IMG/VR virus record: IMGVR_UViG_3300032093_000037
Location: 1-64,000 of that record
Source of the DNA: a virus
Direction: 5' to 3' (one strand)
Length of the DNA stretch: 64,000 nucleotides
Shown: in pieces, positions 50,442-58,869 of the stretch
Layout of the letters: every line of letters starts with the position of its first letter
How positions within the stretch are numbered: the stretch's first letter is position 1
Position numbers and translations under genes: made by a program
The notes under the pieces: model-generated
Database searches by the model: none
What the model saw: the letters and a program-made list of their open reading frames with translations, nothing else
What the model was told of the DNA's origin: nothing

Positions 50442-51449
50442 ATGGCACTTAAAAAAAACGACTTTAGTTCATTGAAGAAAAAGTTTTCTTCGGACGCGAA
50501 ATATAAACCACAAAGATTTTTTGATCTTGGTCCTGAATTTTTGGATGCAGTAGGATTACCTGGACCTGCTATTGGTCACCTTAACATGTTATTAGGTCAC
50601 TCCGATACAGGTAAAACAACAGCACTTATTAAAACTGCTGTTGATGCTCAAAAGAAAGGTATTCTTCCTGTATTCATTATTACAGAACAAAAATGGTCTT
50701 TTGATCACTCAAAAATAATGGGGTTTGAATGTGATGAAGTGGTTGATGAAGAAACAGGTGAATTAACTTGGGACGGATTCTTCTTGTTTAATAATAACTT
50801 CAGTTATATTGAACAAATTACTGATTACATTAACGATCTATTGGACGCACAAGAAAAAGGTGAATTAGACTATTCACTTTGTATTATGTGGGATTCAGTT
50901 GGATCAGTTCCTTGTAAAATGACTTACGAGGGTAAAGGAGGTAAACAACACAATGCAAGTGTTTTAGCCGACAAAATTGGTATGGGTATAAACCAACGTA
51001 TTTCAGGATCTCGTAAGGCAGATTCTAAATACGAAAATACCTTAATCATTGTTAACCAACCTTGGGTAGAATTACCTGACAATCCATTTGGTCAACCTAA
51101 GATCAAGGCAAAAGGTGGTGAAGCAATTTGGTTAAACTCTTCTTTGGTATTCTTATTTGGTAATCAAAAAGGTGCGGGTACAACAAAGATCACTGCAACA
51201 AAAGATAAGAGAACTGTAAAGTTTGCTTCAAGAACAAAAGTGTCGGTTATGAAAAACCACATCAATGGTCTTGGTTTTGAAGACGGTCGAATCATTGTAA
51301 CACCACACGGATTCTTGCCAGGTAAAGATACCACCGAAGAAAAATCATCAATAGAAAAGTATAAGAAAGAATACGCCGATTATTGGAAAGACATTATCGG
51401 AGTTGACGGAGACTTTGATTTAAAAACAGAAAAAGAAGAAAACGAATAA
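50442..51449 (+). CDS. uvsX: RecA-like recombinase (UvsX)
   Basis: A 335-residue RecA-family recombinase. Walker A is LLGHSDTGKTTALI (about residues 50-60). The IIVNQPWVELPDNPF segment and CIMWDSVGSVP (Walker B, DS) follow, and the C-terminus is acidic (DLKTEKEENE). Size and layout fit T4 UvsX (391 residues) in compact form. UvsX forms filaments on gp32-coated ssDNA and drives recombination-dependent replication. It is preceded by a terminator and an AT palindrome. The next gene starts 1 nt after its stop. Confidence 0.92.
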   Translation: MALKKNDFSSLKKKFSSDAKYKPQRFFDLGPEFLDAVGLPGPAIGHLNMLLGHSDTGKTTALIKTAVDAQKKGILPVFIITEQKWSFDHSKIMGFECDEVVDEETGELTWDGFFLFNNNFSYIEQITDYINDLLDAQEKGELDYSLCIMWDSVGSVPCKMTYEGKGGKQHNASVLADKIGMGINQRISGSRKADSKYENTLIIVNQPWVELPDNPFGQPKIKAKGGEAIWLNSSLVFLFGNQKGAGTTKITATKDKRTVKFASRTKVSVMKNHINGLGFEDGRIIVTPHGFLPGKDTTEEKSSIEKYKKEYADYWKDIIGVDGDFDLKTEKEENE

Positions 51450-51450
51450 T

Positions 51451-52014
51451 ATGAACAATTGGAATATAATTAGAACAATACCTGAATGGGATTATTCAAG
51501 TGTTGATGCAAGATGTCTTACTCATGACGGAGATATAATAGATTTGGGATGTTTAGATTGGGACTGGTCAAATTTTTTTATTGGAAAAAAAAGAGTAATT
51601 GGTGCTGATCCCTACGAAAATGAAAAAGATGGAACAGAACTATTCAAAGGAATCGTATGGAATTTTGAAGGAAAAATGAAAATACAAAATAATGGTGTTG
51701 GGACAACTATTTTTACAGAAGGTGAAGATGAATTTGATGTTATCACATGGAAAACGTTTTGCGATAGATTCAAAATCAGTAAAATATCTGTTTTAAAACT
51801 TAATATTGAAGGTGCAGAGTACGACCTTTTAAGAAGTTTTACGGATGAAGATTTTGATAATATAGATCAAATAGTTGTTAGTTTTCATCATAGAATTAAC
51901 CCTGAATGGCAAAAAGATACCAATGAGTGTATAGAACTTTTAAACAAAAAAAACTTTAGCATTCAAAAGATTAACCATAATTGGGATTGGTTTTTAGCAG
52001 TAAAAAATATTTAG
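51451..52014 (+). CDS. FkbM-family methyltransferase
   Basis: A 187-residue methyltransferase. The SAM-binding motif is IIDLGCLDWDWSNFFIG, followed by RVIGADPYEN. The FkbM post-motif is ISVLKLNIEGAEYDLL, and IVVSFHHRI follows. The usual N-terminal extension is short. It lies between uvsX and the RNase H gene, 1 nt after uvsX. FkbM enzymes O-methylate sugars or small molecules, not DNA, as far as known. An FkbM domain also ends the fusion protein at 3383-6292. Why it sits in the replication unit is unclear; either glycan decoration or a different target is possible. Confidence 0.78.
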   Translation: MNNWNIIRTIPEWDYSSVDARCLTHDGDIIDLGCLDWDWSNFFIGKKRVIGADPYENEKDGTELFKGIVWNFEGKMKIQNNGVGTTIFTEGEDEFDVITWKTFCDRFKISKISVLKLNIEGAEYDLLRSFTDEDFDNIDQIVVSFHHRINPEWQKDTNECIELLNKKNFSIQKINHNWDWFLAVKNI

Positions 52015-52035
52015 AAATCACTTAAAAAACAAAAA

Positions 52036-53046
52036 GTGACCAAAACATTATTAGTAGACGGAAATAATTTATTAAAAATTGGTTTCCATGGTGTTAGAGA
52101 ATTCTACCACAATGGAAAACATGTTGGAGGTGTTTGGCACTTCTTAAATACTCTTCGTAAATTTTTGGAAGAACACAACTATGGTAAAGTTGTCGTATTT
52201 TGGGATTCTAAAACTTCATCTTCACAAAGAAGATTGATATACCCAAAATATAAATTAAATCGAAGACCTTCCGAATCAGAGCAAAAAGAAGAATCTTTTT
52301 TAGAACAAAAACAAAGAGTTAGACAATACCTCGAGGAGATGTTTGTAAGACAACTGGAGACAGAACACGCAGAAGCTGATGACTTAATTGCATATTACTG
52401 TCAAGTGTCATTAGATGAGACAAAAACTATATTCTCGAGTGATAGAGATTTAACTCAATTAATTTCTGAAAAAGTTTCAATTTACTCACCATCAACAAAA
52501 CAATATTATAAGTTCGGAGATAAAATAAAATTACATGATATTGAAATTCCACACTTTAATGTTAAGACAGTAAAGATTCTCACTGGAGACAGTTCAGATA
52601 ACATTGATGGTATCTTTTATCTTGGTGAGAAAACTTTGATCAAATTGTTTCCTGAGTTACTTGAAGAATTAGTACAAATACCATATATTTTGGATAAGAG
52701 TTCTAATTTACTTAAAGAAGAAAAGGGGAACGTAGCTCTTCAGAACCTGTTAAGTGGTAAAACAAAAGAAGGTATTTTTGGGGATGAATTTTATGTCATC
52801 AATCAAAAACTTGTAGACTTAGATGAACCCCTTTTAAGTGATGAAGAAAAAGAATTAGTTAGATTATATTACTCAGAGTCGATGGATCCCGACGGAAGAG
52901 GACATAGAAATCTAATTAGAATGATGATGGAAGATGGTTTTTTTAAATACTTACCTAAGGGTGACGACGCTTGGGTAAGTTTTTTGAAACCATTTTTGAA
53001 GTTAACAAGAAAAGAAAAAACAAATTTTAGAAACAAAAAAAATTAA
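52036..53046 (+). CDS. rnh: 5'-3' exonuclease / RNase H (T4 Rnh-like, FEN family)
   Basis: A 336-residue PIN/FEN-type nuclease with a GTG start (52036); translation then reads MTKTLLVDGNNLLKIG. The acidic metal sites are all present: LVDGNN, VVFWDSKTS, HAEADDLIAYY, FSSDRDLTQL and GDSSDNIDG. The helix-hairpin-helix region follows the last aspartates. T4 Rnh has 305 residues and removes RNA primers from Okazaki fragments. It is downstream of uvsX and upstream of the helicase, as expected for the replication unit. The GTG start is supported by the conserved VDGNN motif lying close to the N-terminus. Confidence 0.88.
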   Translation: MTKTLLVDGNNLLKIGFHGVREFYHNGKHVGGVWHFLNTLRKFLEEHNYGKVVVFWDSKTSSSQRRLIYPKYKLNRRPSESEQKEESFLEQKQRVRQYLEEMFVRQLETEHAEADDLIAYYCQVSLDETKTIFSSDRDLTQLISEKVSIYSPSTKQYYKFGDKIKLHDIEIPHFNVKTVKILTGDSSDNIDGIFYLGEKTLIKLFPELLEELVQIPYILDKSSNLLKEEKGNVALQNLLSGKTKEGIFGDEFYVINQKLVDLDEPLLSDEEKELVRLYYSESMDPDGRGHRNLIRMMMEDGFFKYLPKGDDAWVSFLKPFLKLTRKEKTNFRNKKN

Positions 53047-53055
53047 AAAAAACAA

Positions 53056-53505
53056 ATGAAAGAACAGGATATTACCAAAGTTGAATTTTTGTTAATGTGT
53101 AACGATAACATTGTGGTTCAGAGATTCTTTAATGTTAGAAACTTTAATAAAAATGCTCATAAATCTGAGGATTTTTATTATCACATTGAGAGTATTTGCA
53201 ATGAGCTAAAATACGATCTTAAGATGAGATCAGTAACCTACATGTTGGATAACCAATATGAAATTTCAGAAAATCCAGATGTACTAAACACATCAATTAC
53301 CGATGGTCCGGAAAATTTTAATCTAATTATTAAGCTTGGAGATATGACAATTTGTCAGCGTGAGTTTGACGCGAAAGTATACCCCCCAAAGGTAAGATAT
53401 ACCGTAGACCTACGCCCAAAGTTAAAAAGCATCCTTTCCTCACTTACTGACATTTTTTCAGGTAAAAATTTTAATTATTTTTATCCTGAATTTATCAAAA
53501 ACTAA
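53056..53505 (+). CDS. hypothetical protein in the replication unit
   Basis: A 149-residue protein 9 nt after the Rnh-like gene. It has VEFLLMCNDNIVVQRFFNVR at the start, MRSVTYMLDNQYEIS in the middle and VDLRPKLKSILSSLTDIFSG near the end. The pattern is beta-rich with a C-terminal helix. I do not recognise the family; small conserved proteins of this kind occur between replication genes in T4-like phages. A TATTTATT motif and a Shine-Dalgarno sequence lie just past its end, belonging to the next gene. Confidence 0.65.
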   Translation: MKEQDITKVEFLLMCNDNIVVQRFFNVRNFNKNAHKSEDFYYHIESICNELKYDLKMRSVTYMLDNQYEISENPDVLNTSITDGPENFNLIIKLGDMTICQREFDAKVYPPKVRYTVDLRPKLKSILSSLTDIFSGKNFNYFYPEFIKN

Positions 53506-53508
53506 TAC

Positions 53509-53516
53509 TATTTATT
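53509..53516 (+). promoter_or_regulatory. TATTTATT motif before the helicase gene
   Basis: TATTTATT 23 nt upstream of the helicase ATG at 53540, at the start of an intergenic leader. It is one of few motif copies in front of a replication gene, so it may be chance. Confidence 0.35.
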
Positions 53517-53523
53517 TTTACTA

Positions 53524-53530
53524 AAGGAGA
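53524..53530 (+). promoter_or_regulatory. strong Shine-Dalgarno site of the helicase gene
   Basis: AAGGAGA lies 9 nt upstream of the helicase ATG at 53540. Most other genes here have only A-rich leaders, so this classical site stands out and supports the 53540 start. Confidence 0.65.
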
Positions 53531-53539
53531 GAAAACTAT

Positions 53540-54922
53540 ATGGCGACAGGTAAAAATTTTGAGTATTTAGGTAATACGTTTCAGTTACAATTACTTAATC
53601 AAATCATTGTGGATAAAGACTTTTCACATTCAATTATCGATGTGATCGAGAATAATTATTTTGAGAACAAGTACTTCAAAATCATCATTCAAATGATTAG
53701 AGAGTATTACACGAAATATGACCACACACCGTCGTTTGATACGTTAGAACAAATCACAAAATCTGAATTACAACAAGAAATTGCATCCAAGATTGTTATG
53801 GATACAATCAAGAAAATTAAAGATGCACCTATCGATGGCGTAGCTTTTGTACAAGAAAAAGCGTTGAAGTTCTGTAAACAACAAGAACTACAAAAGGTAA
53901 TGGGTAAGGCTCAAAAGATCATTGATGGTGGTGAGTTTGAGAGTTACGACACACTTGAAGAAATGGTTAAAACGGCTCTTCAGGTTGGTGCAAAAGACAC
54001 TACTATGTTAGATGTGTTTTCCAACCTTGATCAAGTTCTTGAGGATGATTACAGACACCCAATCCCAATGGGAATACCTGGAATCGATAGATTATTAAAA
54101 GGAGGTTTGGCAAAAGGGGAAATTGGTGTTATCTTAGCACCTACAGGTGTCGGTAAGTCAACTATATTAACCAAAATGGCTAATCACGCTTTTAACTTAG
54201 GATTTAATGTACTTCAGATCTTTTTTGAGGACAACCCAAAGGTTATCCAAAGAAAGCATTTCACATTATGGACGAAAGTTCATCCTGACGATTTGTCAGA
54301 GAAAAAAGATGAGGTTATGAAGAGAGTTAGGGAAATTGAGGAATCAATGCCAAATAAATTGATAATGAAAAAGTTACCATCTGATACTATGACGATGTTA
54401 CAAATTAAAAATCAAATTAGAAAAATGGTATCTGATGGGATCAAAGTAGATATGATTGTTTTAGATTATATCGATTGTATTGTTCCTGACAAAAATTTAG
54501 GTGATGAATGGAAGAGTGAAGGGTCAGTGATGAGAGCATTTGAAGCAATGTGTCACGAAATGAATATTGTGGGTTGGACAGCAACTCAAGGTAACAGATC
54601 TTCAATATCTTCCGAAGTTGTTACAACAGATCAAATGGGTGGATCAATTAAAAAGGCTCAAGTTGGTCACGTTATTATATCAGTTGCAAAGACATTACAA
54701 CAAAAAGAAATGAAACTAGCAACAATTGCAATCACAAAATCACGTATTGGTGATGATGGTGTTGTATTTGAAAACTGTAAGTTTGATAACGCAATGATTG
54801 ATATAGATACTGAAAGCTCAATGACGTTCTTAGGTCTTGAAGAACAAAAAGAAGAAAGACAAAGACAAAGAGTTAAGGAACTCTTAGAAAAGAGAAAACA
54901 AAGAGAAACACAATCAAATTAA
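53540..54922 (+). CDS. 41: replicative DNA helicase (DnaB/gp41-like)
   Basis: A 460-residue helicase of the DnaB/RecA-like type. The N-terminal ~150 residues are the helicase-associated helical domain. The ATPase core has [18 protein letters not shown] (Walker A, about 190-205), [32 protein letters not shown] (Walker B) and the late [12 protein letters not shown] and [20 protein letters not shown] segments. T4 gp41 has 475 residues. It unwinds DNA ahead of the polymerase on the lagging strand. No separate primase (gp61) is in the window. It precedes nrdB and nrdA. Confidence 0.92.
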   Translation: MATGKNFEYLGNTFQLQLLNQIIVDKDFSHSIIDVIENNYFENKYFKIIIQMIREYYTKYDHTPSFDTLEQITKSELQQEIASKIVMDTIKKIKDAPIDGVAFVQEKALKFCKQQELQKVMGKAQKIIDGGEFESYDTLEEMVKTALQVGAKDTTMLDVFSNLDQVLEDDYRHPIPMGIPGIDRLLKGGLAKGEIGVILAPTGVGKSTILTKMANHAFNLGFNVLQIFFEDNPKVIQRKHFTLWTKVHPDDLSEKKDEVMKRVREIEESMPNKLIMKKLPSDTMTMLQIKNQIRKMVSDGIKVDMIVLDYIDCIVPDKNLGDEWKSEGSVMRAFEAMCHEMNIVGWTATQGNRSSISSEVVTTDQMGGSIKKAQVGHVIISVAKTLQQKEMKLATIAITKSRIGDDGVVFENCKFDNAMIDIDTESSMTFLGLEEQKEERQRQRVKELLEKRKQRETQSN

Positions 54923-54944
54923 CAAAATAAGTAAATTTATAAAA

Positions 54945-55892
54945 ATGGAAAAAATACTAGTAGAAAATCCTGGTCGGTTTGTCATCTTCCCTATCGAACA
55001 CAATGATATATGGGAATTTTACAAACAACACCAAGCAGCGTTTTGGACGGCAGAAGAGGTGGATTTAACTAATGACATCAGAGATTGGGAAAATTTAACA
55101 GACAATGAAAAATACTTTATCAAAAACGTATTGTCATTTTTCGCGGCTTCTGACGGTATTGTAAACGAAAACTTGGCGGAAAATTTTTACCGAGAAGTGC
55201 AATATCCCGAAGCTAAATTCTTTTACGGATTCCAATTGGCGATGGAGAACATTCACTCATTAATGTATTCGTTGTTGATCGATACGTACATTAATAACCC
55301 AAAGGAGAAAGATGAATGTTTCAATGCAATTGATAGACTACCCGCGGTTCAGAAGAAAGCCAAATGGGCTTTGGAATGGATTGAAAAGGCATCTTTTGCA
55401 GAAAGATTAGTTGCGTTTGCTGCTGTCGAAGGTATCTTTTTCTCAGGTTCATTCTGTTCTATTTTTTGGATGAAATCAAGAGGGATTATGCAAGGTTTGT
55501 GTAACGCTAACTCATTAATCTTTAAAGATGAAAATTTACATTGTGATTTTGCAATTCACTTATTAAATAACCATTTAGAAAATAAACCTTCCGAAAAAAG
55601 AATTAAAGAGATTTTACTTTCGGCATTAGAAATTGAAAAGGAATTCATAACAGAATCACTTCCTGTTTCTTTAATTGGAATGAACTCAAACTTAATGAAA
55701 CAATATCTTGAATTTGTAGTTGATGGATTACTCGTTAAGATGGGATGTAGTAAAGAATTCAACGTAGAACAACCGTTTAAGTTTATGGAGCAAATTGCTG
55801 TTGAAACTAAAGGTAACTTCTTTGAATCAAGAACTATGGAGTATCAGAAGGCAAAACTGAATGAAACCATAACATTTACAGACGACTTTTAA
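54945..55892 (+). CDS. nrdB: ribonucleotide reductase small subunit, class Ia
   Basis: A 315-residue R2 subunit. Diiron ligands and surroundings are [17 protein letters not shown] (Glu), [20 protein letters not shown] (Glu, His) and [17 protein letters not shown] plus [15 protein letters not shown] (Glu, Glu, His). The radical tyrosine is at HSLMYS, as in eukaryotic R2. The overall style ([18 protein letters not shown]) is closer to eukaryotic/Bacteroidota R2 than to the T4 or E. coli form. It supplies the tyrosyl radical to NrdA. A 10-nt gap separates the two genes. Confidence 0.96.
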   Translation: MEKILVENPGRFVIFPIEHNDIWEFYKQHQAAFWTAEEVDLTNDIRDWENLTDNEKYFIKNVLSFFAASDGIVNENLAENFYREVQYPEAKFFYGFQLAMENIHSLMYSLLIDTYINNPKEKDECFNAIDRLPAVQKKAKWALEWIEKASFAERLVAFAAVEGIFFSGSFCSIFWMKSRGIMQGLCNANSLIFKDENLHCDFAIHLLNNHLENKPSEKRIKEILLSALEIEKEFITESLPVSLIGMNSNLMKQYLEFVVDGLLVKMGCSKEFNVEQPFKFMEQIAVETKGNFFESRTMEYQKAKLNETITFTDDF

Positions 55893-55902
55893 TTTTTGGA
55901 AT

Positions 55903-58332
55903 ATGTCATTAAAAATAAATAAAAGAGGAGGAGACAGTGTATCATTTAATCCTCAAAAAATTTACAACAGAGTTAAGAGAGCATCAAAAGGCTTGAATGT
56001 TAACTCTGATGAAATTTTCATTAAAGTAATTACTTCTGTACCAACGGAAGGTGAGGTAACTACAAAAGAACTTGATAAATTAGTTTATGAGATTGCAGCT
56101 TCATACACAGGTAGTCACCATGATTACTCAAGATTGGCTGCGAGTGTTGCGATTTCTTCATACCACAAAGAAACTAATGAAAGTTTTTCACAAACAATGA
56201 TGCAACTTTATGAAGATGGAATTATCAATGAAAAATTGATTGAAACTATTAAAGAATATGGTGAAGATACTATTGATGCGGCTATTAATCATGAAAATGA
56301 TTATAACTTCGATTACTTTGCTTGGAGATCATTACAAGAAATGTATTTGTTGAAAAGACCAAATGGTAAAGTAGTTGAAAGACCACAACATATGTATATG
56401 AGAGTTGCTCTTTGGGTTACTACCAATATGTCTGACGCATTTGAGTACTACAAATCATTATCAAATCAGTTGATTTCAAAGGCAACACCAATAATGATTA
56501 ATGCTGGAACAAAAGTTCCACAATTAGCATCATGTGTACTTCACTATAACAACTCCGACTCAAGAAAAGGTTTATTAGATACATTAACAGATATTTCAAC
56601 TTTCTCCTCTGATGCTGCTGGTATTGGATTATCTATGTCTAACATTAGAAGTAAAGAAAGTAGAATCTCAAGTTCAGGTGGATATGCTGGAGGTCTTTTA
56701 AAATATTTAAAAATTGTTAATGAATCACTTAGATTCTTTAACCAACAAGGTCGTAGACCTGGTAGTGCCGCTATCTATCTTGAACCTTGGCACAAAGACA
56801 TCTTTGATCTTTTAGACATCAAGAAGAACACAGGTGCGGAAGAATTGAGAGCTCGTGATTTGTTTACCGCACTTTGGATTCCTGATAACTTCATGAGAGC
56901 GGTTAGAAATAACACTAGTTGGTATTTGTTCTGTCCTAATGATATCACTAAGGCTGGTTTAAAACCTTTACAAGAATGTTTTGGTGATGAATATGAAGAG
57001 GTGTATGAAAAGGCAGTATCAATGGGGTTAGGTAAAAAAGTAAAAGCTCAGGACATTTGGAGTAAAGTTGTTGAATCTCAAATCGAAACAGGAGTTCCTT
57101 ATTTATGTTCTAAAGATAATGCTAATAGAAAAACTAACCACCAAAATATTGGGGTCATTAAACAATCTAATTTGTGTAATGAAATATATCAATATACTGA
57201 TGAAGAAACTACAGCGATTTGTACACTTTCATCGATGGTTTTAAAGAATTTTATTCAAGGGGGTAAATTTGATTTTGAACTTTTATTTAATGAGGTTAGA
57301 AAAGTTGTTAGATCACTTAATAAGGTAGTTGATATCAACAACTACTCAACTGAAAAAGGTAGAAAAGGTGGTTTGGAACAAAGAGCAATTGCAATTGGTA
57401 CACAAGGTTTGGCTGATGTATTTTATTTAATGGATTATATCTTCACATCTAATGAAGCTAAGAAATTGAACAAGGACATTTTTGAAACAATCTATTATGC
57501 GGCAATCTATGAAAGTAATCAGTTGTGCATGAACGGTAAGTATAAACCTTATTCATTCTTCAACGGATCACCAATGTCTCAAGGAGTATTCCAATTTGAT
57601 ATGTGGGGATTAGACGAAACTCAACTTTCAGGAATGTGGGATTGGAACAAACTCAAGAATAGTGTTTCACAATATGGGGTTTGTAATTCATTATTCACGG
57701 CTCAAATGCCCGTGGCATCTTCAGCTAAAATTACAGGTTCATATGAAATGACAGAACCAGCACACTCTGCAATCTTTAATAGACGAGTTGTTGGTGGTGA
57801 AATCATGATAGTTAACAAATATCTAATCAACGACTTTGAAAAGATAGGTATTTGGTGTGAAGATTTAAAAAATGAAATCATTATAAATGAAGGATCAATT
57901 CAAAATATTAACTTTAATAACTATTTGGATTCTGAAGATAAAAACTACAATAAGAAAGTTAAACGAATTGAACATTTAATTCCTAAGTATAAAACTATTT
58001 GGGAGATCTCACAAAGAGAACTTATTGATATGGCTGCAGATAGAGCTCCATTTATTGATCAATCACAGTCAATGAACATCTATATGGCAAACCCAACCCT
58101 ATCTAAGATTACATCATCACATTTCCACTCTTGGGAAAAAGGATTAAAAACTTTATGTTATTATGTAAGAACTAAGGCAATATCAACAGGAGCTAAACAT
58201 TTGGCGTTAGATATGTCTAAACGTGAAAAACCTAAAGTAACTCCTGAACCACCAAAAGTTGACTATTCTCACCTAAACTTACCACCAAGACCTGAGAATT
58301 CTGATTTTGAATGTTTTGGATGTTCATCCTAA
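55903..58332 (+). CDS. nrdA: ribonucleotide reductase large subunit, class Ia
   Basis: An 809-residue R1 subunit that reduces NDPs to dNDPs. An ATP-cone lies at residues 1-90 (INKRGGDSVSFNPQKIYNRV). The active site has PQLASCVLHY (Cys), QSNLCNEIYQ (Asn, Cys, Glu) and AICTLSSMVL (Cys). The C-terminus ends ECFGCSS, the swinging redox cysteines. Length and motifs indicate an active class Ia enzyme under ATP/dATP control. Together with nrdB it makes dNTPs for phage replication. A UUCG-loop terminator follows directly. Confidence 0.97.
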   Translation: MSLKINKRGGDSVSFNPQKIYNRVKRASKGLNVNSDEIFIKVITSVPTEGEVTTKELDKLVYEIAASYTGSHHDYSRLAASVAISSYHKETNESFSQTMMQLYEDGIINEKLIETIKEYGEDTIDAAINHENDYNFDYFAWRSLQEMYLLKRPNGKVVERPQHMYMRVALWVTTNMSDAFEYYKSLSNQLISKATPIMINAGTKVPQLASCVLHYNNSDSRKGLLDTLTDISTFSSDAAGIGLSMSNIRSKESRISSSGGYAGGLLKYLKIVNESLRFFNQQGRRPGSAAIYLEPWHKDIFDLLDIKKNTGAEELRARDLFTALWIPDNFMRAVRNNTSWYLFCPNDITKAGLKPLQECFGDEYEEVYEKAVSMGLGKKVKAQDIWSKVVESQIETGVPYLCSKDNANRKTNHQNIGVIKQSNLCNEIYQYTDEETTAICTLSSMVLKNFIQGGKFDFELLFNEVRKVVRSLNKVVDINNYSTEKGRKGGLEQRAIAIGTQGLADVFYLMDYIFTSNEAKKLNKDIFETIYYAAIYESNQLCMNGKYKPYSFFNGSPMSQGVFQFDMWGLDETQLSGMWDWNKLKNSVSQYGVCNSLFTAQMPVASSAKITGSYEMTEPAHSAIFNRRVVGGEIMIVNKYLINDFEKIGIWCEDLKNEIIINEGSIQNINFNNYLDSEDKNYNKKVKRIEHLIPKYKTIWEISQRELIDMAADRAPFIDQSQSMNIYMANPTLSKITSSHFHSWEKGLKTLCYYVRTKAISTGAKHLALDMSKREKPKVTPEPPKVDYSHLNLPPRPENSDFECFGCSS

Positions 58333-58339
58333 AATTAAG

Positions 58340-58369
58340 AATCACTACTTCGGTAGTGATTTTTTTTTT
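58340..58369 (+). terminator. intrinsic terminator after nrdA
   Basis: A 9-bp perfect stem (AATCACTAC with GTAGTGATT) closed by a stable TTCG tetraloop and followed by a long T-run. It separates the replication unit from the baseplate wedge genes. Confidence 0.92.
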
Positions 58370-58390
58370 ACTTAAAAATTCTATAACTTA

Positions 58391-58398
58391 TATTTATA
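58391..58398 (+). promoter_or_regulatory. TATTTATA candidate late promoter
   Basis: TATTTATA between the nrdA terminator and the gp25-like gene, 6 nt before its ATG. A motif right after a terminator supports promoter function. Confidence 0.52.
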
Positions 58399-58404
58399 TG
58401 TGAT

Positions 58405-58863
58405 ATGGCAAATGGTATTACATACGGTATAGGGTTTCCCTTCGTTGATTCGTTTACAGGTAGATATTTGGATGTTACTGAAACTACCGAAGCTGAAATT
58501 AGAGGTAATCTAGTTCACTTACTTTTAACAAGAAAAGGAAGTAGATATTTTTTACCTGATTTTGGGACAAGATTATATGAATATATATTCGAACCACTTG
58601 ATGGTCCTACGTTTTCAGATATTGAGGCGGAGATAAGGGACACCATTAGAACATTTATGCCAAACTTACAAGTTACAAATATTGTTGTTGAACCAGCATC
58701 TGCAGGACTTGAAGATAAAGGTTATACGGTTAACCAATATGGTGAACGAGAATTTAAAGTTACAAACATTGCCAATTTAGAACACACGGCAAGAATCAAA
58801 ATTGATTATAAAATCACTGATTCGGCATTTGAATCACAAGATTTTGTTATATTAAATATTTAA
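58405..58863 (+). CDS. 25: baseplate wedge protein gp25-like
   Basis: A 152-residue protein of the gp25/W family. IRGNLVHLLLTRKGSRYFLP, then FGTRLYEYIFEPLDG and FSDIEAEIRDTIRTFMP show the core; TARIKIDYKITD closes it. T4 gp25 has 132 residues. It is part of the wedge that triggers sheath contraction. The gene directly after it encodes gp6, as in cyanophages. Confidence 0.93.
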   Translation: MANGITYGIGFPFVDSFTGRYLDVTETTEAEIRGNLVHLLLTRKGSRYFLPDFGTRLYEYIFEPLDGPTFSDIEAEIRDTIRTFMPNLQVTNIVVEPASAGLEDKGYTVNQYGEREFKVTNIANLEHTARIKIDYKITDSAFESQDFVILNI

Positions 58864-58869
58864 TGATAT

